NCBI RefSeq assembly: GCF_001425045.1
Contig: NZ_LMDJ01000023.1
Span: forward strand, 63,214 to 127,213
Direction of reading: 5' to 3'
Length of the DNA: 64,000 bases
From: Massilia sp. Root351
GTDB lineage: Bacteria > Pseudomonadota > Gammaproteobacteria > Burkholderiales > Burkholderiaceae_D
Positions 43,987-51,492 of the stretch are shown one piece after another (the first letter of the stretch is position 1; every line of letters starts with the position of its first letter). Both the position numbers and the translations under genes were made by a program. A model generated the notes under the pieces. The model was not told the origin of the DNA. It saw only the letters and a list, made by a program, of their open reading frames with translations, and made no database searches.

Positions 43987-44000
43987 TTGATCTGGATCAA
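43987..44000 (-). promoter_or_regulatory. Perfect FNR/ANR box before uspA copy 2
   Basis: TTGATctggATCAA is an exact match to TTGAT-N4-ATCAA. Its centre is about 107 bp from the ATG at 43886; the -10 candidate GACAAT (43958-43963) gives a start near 43952, box at about -41.5. Confidence 0.85.
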
Positions 44001-44044
44001 TTCCAGCGGGATTCACAGGGCCGGACAAACGCGGCGGCGCCGCG

Positions 44045-44827
44045 TCAGCGCTGTGCAGTGTGGGCCGCCTCGGGCGCGCCGCTTTCGCCGTCAGCCATGC
44101 GTTGCAGGCCGGGCTGGTCGGTCAGCACGATATGGCGCCGCTCCACGCGCAGCACGCCTTCGCGCTGCAGGCGCAGCAGTTGGCGCGTGATGGTGGCGTC
44201 GGTCAGTCCCAGGTAGTCGCCGATATCCTGCCGCGTCAGCGGCAGGTCGACGCACACGCGGCCGGCTTCGAGGTGGCGGCTCGACCAAGCCAGCTGCAGC
44301 AGGTAGCAGGCGATCTTTTGCTCGGCCCTCGGATAGCTCAGCATCACGGCCAGGCCGTGCTGGCGGGCCAGTTCCTGGCTAAGCATTTGCTCCAGACGCC
44401 GTTCCAGCGCCGGAAAGCGGCGCGCCGCCTCCAGCAGGCGCGGATGCGACAGTTCGCACAAGACGCTGTCGGCGGTGGCGCTGGCCGCGCTGGCATGCCT
44501 TTCGCAGCCCAGCACGTCCAGTCCCAGCAGCGTCCCGCGTCCGGGCAGGCCGGTGATGCGCTGGTCGCCGTCCGGCGTCAGGCGGTAGCACTTGAAATGG
44601 CCGCTGCGCACCGCGTACACGCGCCCGCGCACCGCTTCGTTCATCTGGTACAGCCCTTCGCCGCGCAGCAGGCGGTAGCGCTGCAGCACCAGGCTGTCGA
44701 TGCGGGCGCATGTCTCGTCGTCCATGCCGGCCGGCAGGCAGGCGGCGCGCGCTTCGCAGCCGAGGCAGGACATGGCGCGGGTGTCCATGCGCAAGGGAAT
44801 GACGTTGCGGGGAGAACGGGCGCTCAT
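44045..44827 (-). CDS. FNR-type [4Fe-4S] oxygen-sensing regulator, paralogue 2
   Basis: 260 residues of the Crp/Fnr family. Cluster ligands are in place: Cys21, Cys24, Cys30 (CLGCEARAAC) and Cys124 (SVLCELSH), the same spacing as E. coli FNR. The effector domain and dimer helix follow; the HTH reads LTRQDIGDYLGLTDATITRQL, where the Glu and Ser of the FNR E-x2-S-R recognition triad are Ala and Thr, only the Arg being kept. AAGGAG is 8 nt before the ATG at 44827. Driven by a perfect FNR box located in the end of the upstream paralogue gene, so it is a likely target of that protein. DNA specificity may be altered. Confidence 0.9.
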   Translation of the reverse strand: MSARSPRNVIPLRMDTRAMSCLGCEARAACLPAGMDDETCARIDSLVLQRYRLLRGEGLYQMNEAVRGRVYAVRSGHFKCYRLTPDGDQRITGLPGRGTLLGLDVLGCERHASAASATADSVLCELSHPRLLEAARRFPALERRLEQMLSQELARQHGLAVMLSYPRAEQKIACYLLQLAWSSRHLEAGRVCVDLPLTRQDIGDYLGLTDATITRQLLRLQREGVLRVERRHIVLTDQPGLQRMADGESGAPEAAHTAQR

Positions 44828-44897
44828 GGCGGACTCCTTTTGCCCGTGGAACAGCGGGCGCAGGAACGATGATAGCGGGCAGCGGCTGCGCGCGGGA

Positions 44898-44911
44898 TTG
44901 ATCCAGATCAA
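44898..44911 (-). promoter_or_regulatory. Perfect FNR/ANR box overlapping an fnr stop codon
   Basis: TTGATctggATCAA (minus strand) is an exact consensus match. Bases 44908-44910 are also the TGA stop of the upstream FNR paralogue. Centre 77 bp before the ATG at 44827; TATCAT at 44869-44874 is a good -10, placing the box at about -41.5. Confidence 0.85.
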
Positions 44912-45657
44912 ACCCGCGCCAGTTTGATCACGCGGTCCGGCGATGGGCTGGCCGGCGCCGCCAGCGCCTCCAGGCCGGGCCGGTCCAGCAGCGCCACCTC
45001 GTGGCGGCCCGCCGCGACCAGGCCGAGCTGGCTGAAACGCCGCAGCAGCCGGCTCAGGCATTCCGGGCTCAGGTTGAGGAAGGCGGCCAGATCCTGGCGC
45101 GCCATCGGCAGCGCGAAGCGCACTTCGGAACAGCCGCGCGCGCCGTGCCACGCCGCCTGGCGCAACAGGAAGGCGGCCAGGCGCTGCTCGGCGGTGGTGC
45201 GGCGCTGTTGCAGCAGCACGTCCTGCATATCGCGGATGCTGTGGCTGATGATCCCCTGGAAGAACTGCGGCTGCTCGCGCATGCTGGCGTAGCTCATGTC
45301 GCATACCTCGCTATCCTCCAGCGCCACGGCGCTACAGTCGTGGCGCGCCAGGCCGATCGCTTCGAGCGCCAGGAAGTCGCCGCTGCCGGGAAAACCCAGG
45401 ATCAGGCGGCCGCCGGCGCGGTCGCTGCGGGTGAGCTTGAAGCTGCCGTAGCGCACCGCGTAGACCTGTTCGCCGACCGGTGCGCCGGCGCAGTACAGGG
45501 CGGCGCCGCGCGCCACGCGGATGCGGCGCGGCGCGCGGCCGGATGCCTCGCCGGCCTGGGGCAGGCAGAAGTGGCGCCCGCGGCATGTGGCGCAGGCGGA
45601 GTTCCGGCCGGGGGCGGCCGGCGCGGTTGAGGCAGCGGTGTCGGGGGCGGTGTGCAT
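44908..45657 (-). CDS. FNR-type [4Fe-4S] oxygen-sensing regulator, paralogue 1
   Basis: 249 residues. Ligands Cys22, Cys25, Cys31 (CATCRGRHFC) and Cys119 (DSEVCDMS) fit the FNR cluster. The recognition helix LSPECLSRLLRRF retains the E-x2-S-R triad that reads TTGAT half sites, so this copy is the probable activator of the boxes in the region. No good ribosome site is seen before ATG 45657. Upstream is a 262-bp gap shared with hsp20 and containing only a degenerate FNR-like sequence. Confidence 0.9.
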   Translation of the reverse strand: MHTAPDTAASTAPAAPGRNSACATCRGRHFCLPQAGEASGRAPRRIRVARGAALYCAGAPVGEQVYAVRYGSFKLTRSDRAGGRLILGFPGSGDFLALEAIGLARHDCSAVALEDSEVCDMSYASMREQPQFFQGIISHSIRDMQDVLLQQRRTTAEQRLAAFLLRQAAWHGARGCSEVRFALPMARQDLAAFLNLSPECLSRLLRRFSQLGLVAAGRHEVALLDRPGLEALAAPASPSPDRVIKLARV

Positions 45658-45919
45658 GGGGTATGGGCGCGCTCTGGCGGCGCAGCAGGGTCGCCGGTCT
45701 GATATTCAGTGTTATCCAGATCGGCGCCCGTGAACAAGGAGCCAGATCAATTTTTTGCGAAATAGGGCGCTGCGCGAGAAATTTTGCGGAAACTTGTCCC
45801 AGGTCGGTTTTGCGGCGCGCAGGCGGCCGCGCCCTGCCGCAGAATCGAGCCAGCGACACACGGGCGGGCAGCCGGCGCCCGACGCACTTTCCGGCTCCAT
45901 CATCGTATAGGAGAGCACC

Positions 45920-46372
45920 ATGGCACACCACCACCTGACCCACTTCGATCCCTTCCGCGACCTGGTCCGCGCCGATCCGCTGCGCAACGTGGAGGACTTC
46001 TTCCGCGATATGGGCTTCAAGTCCGCCCTGCGCGAGCTGGCCGCGCCGCCGCAGATCCGGATCGACGTGACCGAGAACGCGCAAGCCTACAGCGTCAAGG
46101 CTGAACTGCCGGGCATGAAAAAGGAAGACATCCTGGTGCAGATCGACGGCAGCCAGGTCACCATCGCCGCCGAAGCCAGGCGCGAGCACGAGGAAAAAAA
46201 GGGCGAGACGTTGCTGCGCAGCGAGCGCTACGTGGGGCAGCAGCTGCGCAGCTTCTCGCTGGGCCAGGAGGTGGACGAGAGCCAGGCCGTAGCCAAGTAC
46301 CACGACGGCGTGCTCGAGCTGAGCCTGCCCAAGCGCGCCAACGGCGGCGCCAAGAAGCTGGCCATCGGCTGA
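45920..46372 (+). CDS. Small heat-shock protein Hsp20
   Basis: 150 residues. The alpha-crystallin domain is at about 45-140 (PPQIRIDVTENAQAYSVKAE, LPGMKKEDILVQIDGSQVTI, then the L-x6-A-x-Y-x-DGVLELSLPK block, here VAKYHDGVLELSLPK). N-terminal FDPFRDL and FFRDMGFK resemble other proteobacterial IbpA/Hsp18-like proteins. AGGAGAG precedes the ATG. First gene of a unit with the Zn-alcohol dehydrogenase (10 bp gap). Acts as an ATP-independent holdase. Confidence 0.93.
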   Translation: MAHHHLTHFDPFRDLVRADPLRNVEDFFRDMGFKSALRELAAPPQIRIDVTENAQAYSVKAELPGMKKEDILVQIDGSQVTIAAEARREHEEKKGETLLRSERYVGQQLRSFSLGQEVDESQAVAKYHDGVLELSLPKRANGGAKKLAIG

Positions 46373-46382
46373 GGCGGCGGCC

Positions 46383-47432
46383 ATGCGCGCGATAGTGTAT
46401 GAGGGGCCGGGGCAGCCGGTGCTGCGGGACAAGCCGGCGCCGCTGCTGCAGGCGCCCGGCGACGCGGTGGTGCGCATGACCCGCACCACCATCTGCGGCA
46501 CCGACCTGCATATCCTGAAGGGCGACGTGCCGACCTGCCTGCCCGGCACCACGCTGGGGCACGAGGGCGTGGGCGTGATCGAGGCGGTGGGCGGCGCCGT
46601 GCGCGGCTTCGCGCCGGGCGACCCGGTGCTCATCTCCTGCATCACATCCTGTGCGCGCTGCCCGTACTGCCGGCGGGGCATGTACTCGCACTGCACCGAC
46701 GGCGGCTGGGTGCTGGGGCACAGGATCGACGGCACCCAGGCCGAGTACGTGCGCATCCCGCACGCCGACACCAGCTTGTACCGCATCCCGGCCGGGGCCG
46801 AGGAGGCCGCGCTGGTCATGTTGAGCGACATCCTGCCGACGGGCTTCGAGTGCGGCGTGCTAAACGGCAAAGTGGCGCCGGGAGGCAGCGTGGCCATCGT
46901 CGGCGCCGGTCCTGTCGGACTGGCCGCGCTGCTCACGGCGCAGTTCTACAGCCCGGAGCAGATCATCATGGTCGATATCGATCCGCGCCGGCTCGAACTG
47001 AGCCGGCGCTTCGGCGCCACCCACACCGTGCGCGCGGGCGAGCGCGCCGCCGTGAAGGCGGTGCTGGAGCTGACCGGTGGCGTTGGCGTGGACACGGCGA
47101 TCGAGGCGGTCGGCCTGCCCGCCACGTTCGAGCTGTGCGCCGACATCGTGGCGCCGGGCGGCGCGGTGGCCAATGTCGGGGTGCATGGCTGCAAGGCCGA
47201 CCTGCACCTGGAGCGCCTGTGGTCGCAGAACATCACCATCACCACGCGCCTGGTCGACACGGCCGCCACGCCGCAGCTGCTGCGCGCGGTGCTGTCCGGG
47301 CGGCTGGACGCGGCCGGCCTGGTGAGCCACCGCTTCCGCTTCAGCGACATCCTGCAGGCGTATGCCTGCTTCGGCGACGCCGCCGCCAGCGGGGCGCTCA
47401 AGGTGCTGATCTCGGCCGACCACCTGGTTTGA
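46383..47432 (+). CDS. Zinc-dependent alcohol dehydrogenase
   Basis: 349 residues of the zinc MDR family. Catalytic zinc ligands Cys38 (ICGTD) and His60-Glu61 (GHEGVGVIE); structural zinc cysteines 90, 93, 96 and 104 (SCARCPYCRRGMYSHC). The Rossmann motif is VAIVGAGPVGLAALL with acidic DIDPRRLEL, indicating NAD rather than NADP. It resembles isopropanol/threonine-dehydrogenase-like enzymes of stress clusters that also contain hsp20 and uspA. The start follows hsp20 by 10 bp. Its TGA overlaps the alternative TTG start of the nitroreductase fragment. Confidence 0.92.
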   Translation: MRAIVYEGPGQPVLRDKPAPLLQAPGDAVVRMTRTTICGTDLHILKGDVPTCLPGTTLGHEGVGVIEAVGGAVRGFAPGDPVLISCITSCARCPYCRRGMYSHCTDGGWVLGHRIDGTQAEYVRIPHADTSLYRIPAGAEEAALVMLSDILPTGFECGVLNGKVAPGGSVAIVGAGPVGLAALLTAQFYSPEQIIMVDIDPRRLELSRRFGATHTVRAGERAAVKAVLELTGGVGVDTAIEAVGLPATFELCADIVAPGGAVANVGVHGCKADLHLERLWSQNITITTRLVDTAATPQLLRAVLSGRLDAAGLVSHRFRFSDILQAYACFGDAAASGALKVLISADHLV

Positions 47433-47803
47433 CGGCGTGGAGCCAGGCGAACCGGGCCCTGGACGATTTGCGCGCCGGCGCCTTCGACGGGGCCGCCGTG
47501 CTGGAGCGCGATTCGGACATCGGCGCGCTGGGCCTGGTGGATATACTCAAGCTGCGCCGTTCCCTGTGCGCCTCCATCTACGTGGCCAACCTGGCGCGCC
47601 TGCCGGCCGAGGACCACGCCGGGCGGCTGCCGCACGCGGCCTTCGACGCGGGCCACATCAGCCAGAACGTGTACCTGTTCTGCGCCGCCGGCATGGCCAC
47701 CGTGGCGCGCGCCCGGTTCGACCACGCCCAGCTGGCCAGCCTGATGGGACTGGGCTCGGGCCAGCGCGTGACGCTGGCGCAGACGGTGGGCTACCCGGCC
47801 TGA
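47429..47803 (+). CDS. N-terminally truncated SagB/nitroreductase-family protein
   Basis: 124 residues if it starts at the TTG overlapping the dehydrogenase stop (TTGA); no ATG is available. The C-terminal half is clearly a nitroreductase: DAGHISQNVYLFCAAGMATV, then ARFDHAQLASLMGL and VTLAQTVGYPA. The usual N-terminal FMN-binding region with RRSxRxF is missing, and the first 40 residues (ALDDLRAGAFDGAAVLERDS) match nothing known to me. Likely a deletion product fused next to the dehydrogenase; it may be nonfunctional, although the frame is intact. Confidence 0.6.
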   Translation: MTAWSQANRALDDLRAGAFDGAAVLERDSDIGALGLVDILKLRRSLCASIYVANLARLPAEDHAGRLPHAAFDAGHISQNVYLFCAAGMATVARARFDHAQLASLMGLGSGQRVTLAQTVGYPA

Positions 47804-47809
47804 AGCGGA

Positions 47810-47836
47810 CGCCGCCGGCGGCCGCGCCCGGCGGCG
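47810..47836. terminator. Convergent bidirectional hairpin
   Basis: CGCCGCCGG (47810-47818) and CCGGCGGCG (47828-47836) form a perfect 9-bp GC stem with a 9-nt loop, exactly filling the gap between the nitroreductase stop and the PhaC-like stop at 47837. No T-run; probably a barrier to read-through on both strands. Confidence 0.6.
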
Positions 47837-49663
47837 CTAGCGCTGCAGCACGTAGCTGCCGGGCGCAGGCGCCAGCGCCTCGCCCATGGGCGGCGGCGCA
47901 ATCAGGGCGCCGGCGTGGCGCCGCAGCCAGCGGGACCAGGCCGGCCACCAGGACCCTTGATGGGTGCTGGCGGCGGCCAGCCAGGCGTCGGCGTCGGCAT
48001 AGGGCGCGCCCGCCTGGCGGTGGGCCAGCTGGTAGCTGGCGCCGGCCCGGCCCGGCGGCGACACCACGCCCGCGTTGTGCCCGCCGCTGGCCAGCAGGAA
48101 GGTGGCGTCGGTGTCGGTCAGGTGCAGCAGCTTGTAGACCGAGCGCCACGGCGCCACGTGGTCGGTCACCGTGCCCACCGCGAACACCGGCGTGCGCAGG
48201 TCGTTGAGCGACACCGGCTTGCCGCCGCACTGGTACAGATTGCGCGCCAGCTCGTTCTGCAGGAACAGGCGGCGCAGGTATTCCGAATGCATGCGGTAGG
48301 GCATGCGCGTGGCGTCAGCGTTCCAGGCCGTCAGGTCGGTCTCCACCGCGGGCTGGTCCAGCAAGTACTGGCGCAGGCGGCGCGACCAGATCAGGTCGTT
48401 CGAGCGCAGCAGCTGGAAGGCGCCCGCCATCTGCGCCGTGTCCAGGTAGCCGCGCTGCCACATGGCCGCCTCCAGGAAGCTGACCTGGCTGTCGTCGATG
48501 AACAGCGACAGCTCGCCCGGCTCGGTGAAGTCGGCCTGGGCCGCCAGCAGCGTGACGCTGGCCAGGCGCTGGTCGCCGTCGCGCGCCATGGCCGCCGCCG
48601 CGATCGCCAGCAGGGTGCCGCCCAGGCAGTAGCCCGCCGCGTTGACCGCCGGCGCGCTGGTGATGGCCACCACCTCGTCCAGCGCCGCCATCACGCCGCG
48701 CAGCCGGTAGTCTTCCATCGACAGCTCGCGCTCGGCTTCGCCCGGGTTGACCCAGGAAATCATGAACACCGTGTAGCCCTGTTCCACCAGGTAGCGCACC
48801 AGCGAATGCTCGGGCGCCAGGTCGAGGATGTAGTACTTCATGATCCACGCGGGCACGATCAGCAGCGGGCCGGCATGCACCTGGCCGGTGGCCGGCGCGT
48901 ACTGGATCAGCTCCATCAGCTCGTTGCGGTACACCACGGCGCCGGGCGTGACTGCCACGCCCCGGCCGGGCACGAAGCGCGGATCGGGCGGCGCGGTCGG
49001 GCCTTCCAGCATGCGGCGCCAGTCGCTTAGCGCGGCGGCGGCGCCGTTCACCAGGTTGGCGCCGCCGCGCCGCAGGGTCTCCTGCAGCACCTGCGGATTG
49101 GTCGCTACGAAATTGGACGGCGCCATCATGTCCAGCAGCTGGCGGGTGGTGAAATTGACCACGTTCTCGTGGTGCGGCGACACCCCGCGCACGCCGGTGG
49201 TGGCGCAATGCCACCATTGCTGCTGCAGCAGGAAGCCCTGCACCAGCACCGAGTAGGGCCACTGGCGCCAGGCCGGGTCAGTGAAGCGCTTGTCTTGCGG
49301 CAGCGGCGCGATGCAGGCGTGCGGCTGCGGCGCTTCCTCCTGGCTGGCCTGCAGCGCGTGCTGCTGCCAGCGCGCCAGCTGCTGCCAGGCGCGCTGCGCC
49401 AGGCGGGAAACGTGGGATGGCGACAGCGCGAGGTGGCCCAGCCAGTCCGCGTAGGCCATGCCCAGTGCCACTGGCGACACGTAGCCGGTCAGCTTGCCCA
49501 GGCCGGCGTTCAGCAGCAGGTCCAGCGGCGCCGGCTCGGCCGGGGCGGAGCGGTCCGTTTCGCCCTGCCAGGCGCTGGCGCGGCGTTCGCCGGGGGCGCG
49601 GCGGCCGGCGGGGGGCCGGGAGGGGAAGGCCGCCAGGGCCATGCTACTGGGAGAGGTGTTCAT
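47837..49663 (-). CDS. phaC: Poly(3-hydroxyalkanoate) synthase-like protein
   Basis: 608 residues. The PHA-synthase N-terminal domain (DPAWRQWPYSVLVQGFLLQQQW) is followed by the alpha/beta-hydrolase core with a lipase-like box carrying Cys346 (AAGYCLGGTLLAIA), the Asp region (GTVTDHVAPWRSVYKL) and His (SGGHNAGVVSPPG). Class I-like synthase length and residues. The location in an FNR-controlled stress region, not beside phaA/phaB, suggests a second, low-oxygen-induced polymerase. CGGAG precedes ATG 49663. An FNR-type box lies 62 bp upstream. Confidence 0.88.
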   Translation of the reverse strand: MNTSPSSMALAAFPSRPPAGRRAPGERRASAWQGETDRSAPAEPAPLDLLLNAGLGKLTGYVSPVALGMAYADWLGHLALSPSHVSRLAQRAWQQLARWQQHALQASQEEAPQPHACIAPLPQDKRFTDPAWRQWPYSVLVQGFLLQQQWWHCATTGVRGVSPHHENVVNFTTRQLLDMMAPSNFVATNPQVLQETLRRGGANLVNGAAAALSDWRRMLEGPTAPPDPRFVPGRGVAVTPGAVVYRNELMELIQYAPATGQVHAGPLLIVPAWIMKYYILDLAPEHSLVRYLVEQGYTVFMISWVNPGEAERELSMEDYRLRGVMAALDEVVAITSAPAVNAAGYCLGGTLLAIAAAAMARDGDQRLASVTLLAAQADFTEPGELSLFIDDSQVSFLEAAMWQRGYLDTAQMAGAFQLLRSNDLIWSRRLRQYLLDQPAVETDLTAWNADATRMPYRMHSEYLRRLFLQNELARNLYQCGGKPVSLNDLRTPVFAVGTVTDHVAPWRSVYKLLHLTDTDATFLLASGGHNAGVVSPPGRAGASYQLAHRQAGAPYADADAWLAAASTHQGSWWPAWSRWLRRHAGALIAPPPMGEALAPAPGSYVLQR

Positions 49664-49718
49664 GCGGGCGCTCCGGCTGAGGAAGCTGGCAGTGTGGGCC
49701 AGGCGCGGCGGGCGCGCC

Positions 49719-49732
49719 ATGACCTGGATCAA
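49719..49732 (-). promoter_or_regulatory. Half-conserved FNR/ANR box before phaC-like gene
   Basis: Read on the minus strand the site is TTGATccaggTCAT: the first half site TTGAT is exact, the second GTCAT matches ATCAA at 3 of 5. The centre is 62 bp before the ATG at 49663. It lies back to back with the box of the divergent BON gene. Confidence 0.55.
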
Positions 49733-49765
49733 ATGGCACGGAAATGCGGCACAAGTTGGCCGAAT

Positions 49766-49779
49766 TTGATCTAGATCGG
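49766..49779 (+). promoter_or_regulatory. FNR/ANR-type box before the BON/uspA/hemerythrin operon
   Basis: TTGATctagATCgg matches 8 of 10 consensus positions. The centre lies 88 bp before the ATG at 49861; TACAAC at 49802-49807 could be the -10, placing the box near -41.5. Confidence 0.7.
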
Positions 49780-49860
49780 AGAATTGGCGCGCCGGGCGGC
49801 GTACAACAACTACAGGCAGCCGCCGGCCGCCGCCATTTTTAACGTCGAGAGGCAGCAATC

Positions 49861-50508
49861 ATGGATACCGACTTTCATTTGAAGCGCCAGGTCGAGAGCG
49901 AACTGGCATGGGACCCGGAGATCGGGCACGGCACGATGGCCGTGGCGGTCTCGGACGGCACGGTCATGCTGAGCGGCTTTGCGGCCAGCTACGCCCAGAA
50001 GCTGGCCGCCGAGCGGGCCGTCAAGCGGGTGGCGGGCGTGCGCGCGGTGGCTAACGAGCTGGTGGTGCAGCTGGGCACGGGTGAGCGGCCCGACCCCGAG
50101 ATCGCCGCCGACGCGGTGACCGCGCTGCGCCTGCAGTTGCCATCCGCCGCGACCGAGTTGCGCACGGTGGTCGACCACGGCCACCTCAAGCTGGAGGGCT
50201 GCGTGCAATGGCACTACCAGCGCGAGCGGGCAGAGCAGGCAGTGCGCCACCTGATCGGCGTTAAGAGCGTGCTGAACCAGATCCGCGTGGTGCCCCCGGC
50301 CCAGCCTGGCCAGGTGCAGCACCAGATACTGGCCGCCTTCCACCGCGACGCCACGCTTGACGCCAAGCGCGTGCACGTGGAGGCGAACGGGCACGAGGTA
50401 GTGCTGAGCGGCGCGGTGCGCTCGTGGAGCGAGCGCCAGAGTGCCGAGCGCGCGGCCTGGCAGGCGCCCGGCGTGTCCTCGGTGGACAATCGCATTGCCG
50501 TTCTTTGA
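49861..50508 (+). CDS. Triple BON-domain protein
   Basis: 215 residues built from three BON repeats: DTDFHLKRQVESELAWDPEI with VMLSGFAASYAQKLAAERAV, then AVTALRLQL with LKLEGCVQWHYQRERAEQAV, and IL AAFHRDATLDAKRVHVEA with VVLSGAVRSWSERQSAERAA. No leader, so cytoplasmic, unlike OsmY. BON domains bind phospholipid or glycan. First gene of an operon with uspA copy 3 (36 bp) and hemerythrin (39 bp) behind an FNR-type box. Confidence 0.9.
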   Translation: MDTDFHLKRQVESELAWDPEIGHGTMAVAVSDGTVMLSGFAASYAQKLAAERAVKRVAGVRAVANELVVQLGTGERPDPEIAADAVTALRLQLPSAATELRTVVDHGHLKLEGCVQWHYQRERAEQAVRHLIGVKSVLNQIRVVPPAQPGQVQHQILAAFHRDATLDAKRVHVEANGHEVVLSGAVRSWSERQSAERAAWQAPGVSSVDNRIAVL

Positions 50509-50544
50509 CTGCAGCGTTTCCCCCCAACTGCATAGGAGTACATC

Positions 50545-50982
50545 ATGTTCCAGCACATCCTTCTGCCCACCGACGGCTCTGACATCGCCGCCGCCATGAC
50601 CGCCAAGACGCTGGCCTTCGCGCGCAGCTGCGGCGCGCGCGTCACAGCCCTGCACGTGGTGCTCGACTTTCACACGCTGACCTATCACACCGACATGCTA
50701 GCCGACACCCGCCAGCGCTATGAACAGGAGAGCGCCGCGCACGCGCGCGCGCTGCTCGACGAGGTCTGCAAGGCGGCGCGCGAGCAGGGCGTACCCTGCG
50801 AGAGTCTTGTGGTGCAGGCCGCGCAGCCGCACGAGGCGATCGTGCGGACCGCCCGCGACCGGGGCTGCGACCTGATCTGCATTGCCACGCATGGCCGGCA
50901 TGGCATCAAGGGATTGCTGTTGGGCAGCGAAACCCAGAAAGTGCTAGCCCACAGCGAGATCCCGGTGCTGGTGCTGCGCTGA
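50545..50982 (+). CDS. Universal stress protein UspA family (copy 3)
   Basis: 145 residues, same length as copy 1 and close in sequence (MFQHILLPTDGSDIAAAMTA; nucleotide-binding signature ATHGRHGIKGLLLGSET; end VLAHSEIPVLVLR). ATP-binding type. TAGGAG precedes the ATG. Second gene of the BON/usp/hemerythrin operon and therefore likely low-oxygen-induced. Confidence 0.93.
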   Translation: MFQHILLPTDGSDIAAAMTAKTLAFARSCGARVTALHVVLDFHTLTYHTDMLADTRQRYEQESAAHARALLDEVCKAAREQGVPCESLVVQAAQPHEAIVRTARDRGCDLICIATHGRHGIKGLLLGSETQKVLAHSEIPVLVLR

Positions 50983-51021
50983 GGACGTGGCCATCCACAA
51001 CCTGAGAGCGAAGGGGCTTAA

Positions 51022-51471
51022 ATGACAACAAAGATCTTGCCGTCTGTTCCGGTGCTGGGCCAGCCCGCCATCGACACCGCCCACCTGGCCCTGGCCGGGC
51101 GCGTTGTACAGATGACGGCAGGCAGCGACGGCGAGCTGGAAGCCGGGCTGCCGGCGCTGGTAGACGAGATCGAGGCCGATTTCCGCGCCGAGGATGCGCT
51201 GATGGAGGAGATCGCGTTTCCTGGCATCCAGGCGCACCGCGAACAGCATGCGCGCGTGCTGGCCGCCCTGCATCACGTCGACCCGCGCGATCCGGCGGCT
51301 GCGCGCAGAGCGCTGGGGCTGCTGATGGAATGGTTCCAGCTGCATGTGGCCACCATGGACAACGTGCTGGCCATTGCGCTGGAACTGGCCGCGTGCGAGC
51401 CAGCGCAGTTCAGCGCCGCCAGGAACGCGGACGGCGTCCAGTCCCAGCCGGGCGCCGCACCGGACCGGTGA
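51022..51471 (+). CDS. Bacteriohemerythrin-like diiron protein
   Basis: 149 residues forming the hemerythrin four-helix bundle. Ligand pattern: His21 (IDTAHLAL), Asp53 and Glu57 (DFRAEDALM), His72 and His76 (AHREQH), His108 and Asp113 (HVATMD). Asp53 stands where the family normally has His in H-x3-E. This changes the iron site toward a more carboxylate-rich form. Single-domain hemerythrins bind oxygen or NO, or repair iron centres. The last 20 residues are a Gln/Pro tail. Last gene of the BON operon. Confidence 0.85.
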   Translation: MTTKILPSVPVLGQPAIDTAHLALAGRVVQMTAGSDGELEAGLPALVDEIEADFRAEDALMEEIAFPGIQAHREQHARVLAALHHVDPRDPAAARRALGLLMEWFQLHVATMDNVLAIALELAACEPAQFSAARNADGVQSQPGAAPDR

Positions 51472-51492
51472 GCCCCCGCCGGCAGGCCGCCG

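Noticed and set aside
45711-45724. Possible FNR box GTTATccagATCGG before the first fnr-type gene, and a half site ATCAA at 45746
   Set aside because: Only about six of ten consensus positions match and the half site has no partner arm; not listed as a site.
49733-49747. TGGCACGGAAATGC resembling a -24/-12 promoter
   Set aside because: GG-N9-GC spacing is one base short, which is not tolerated by sigma-54.
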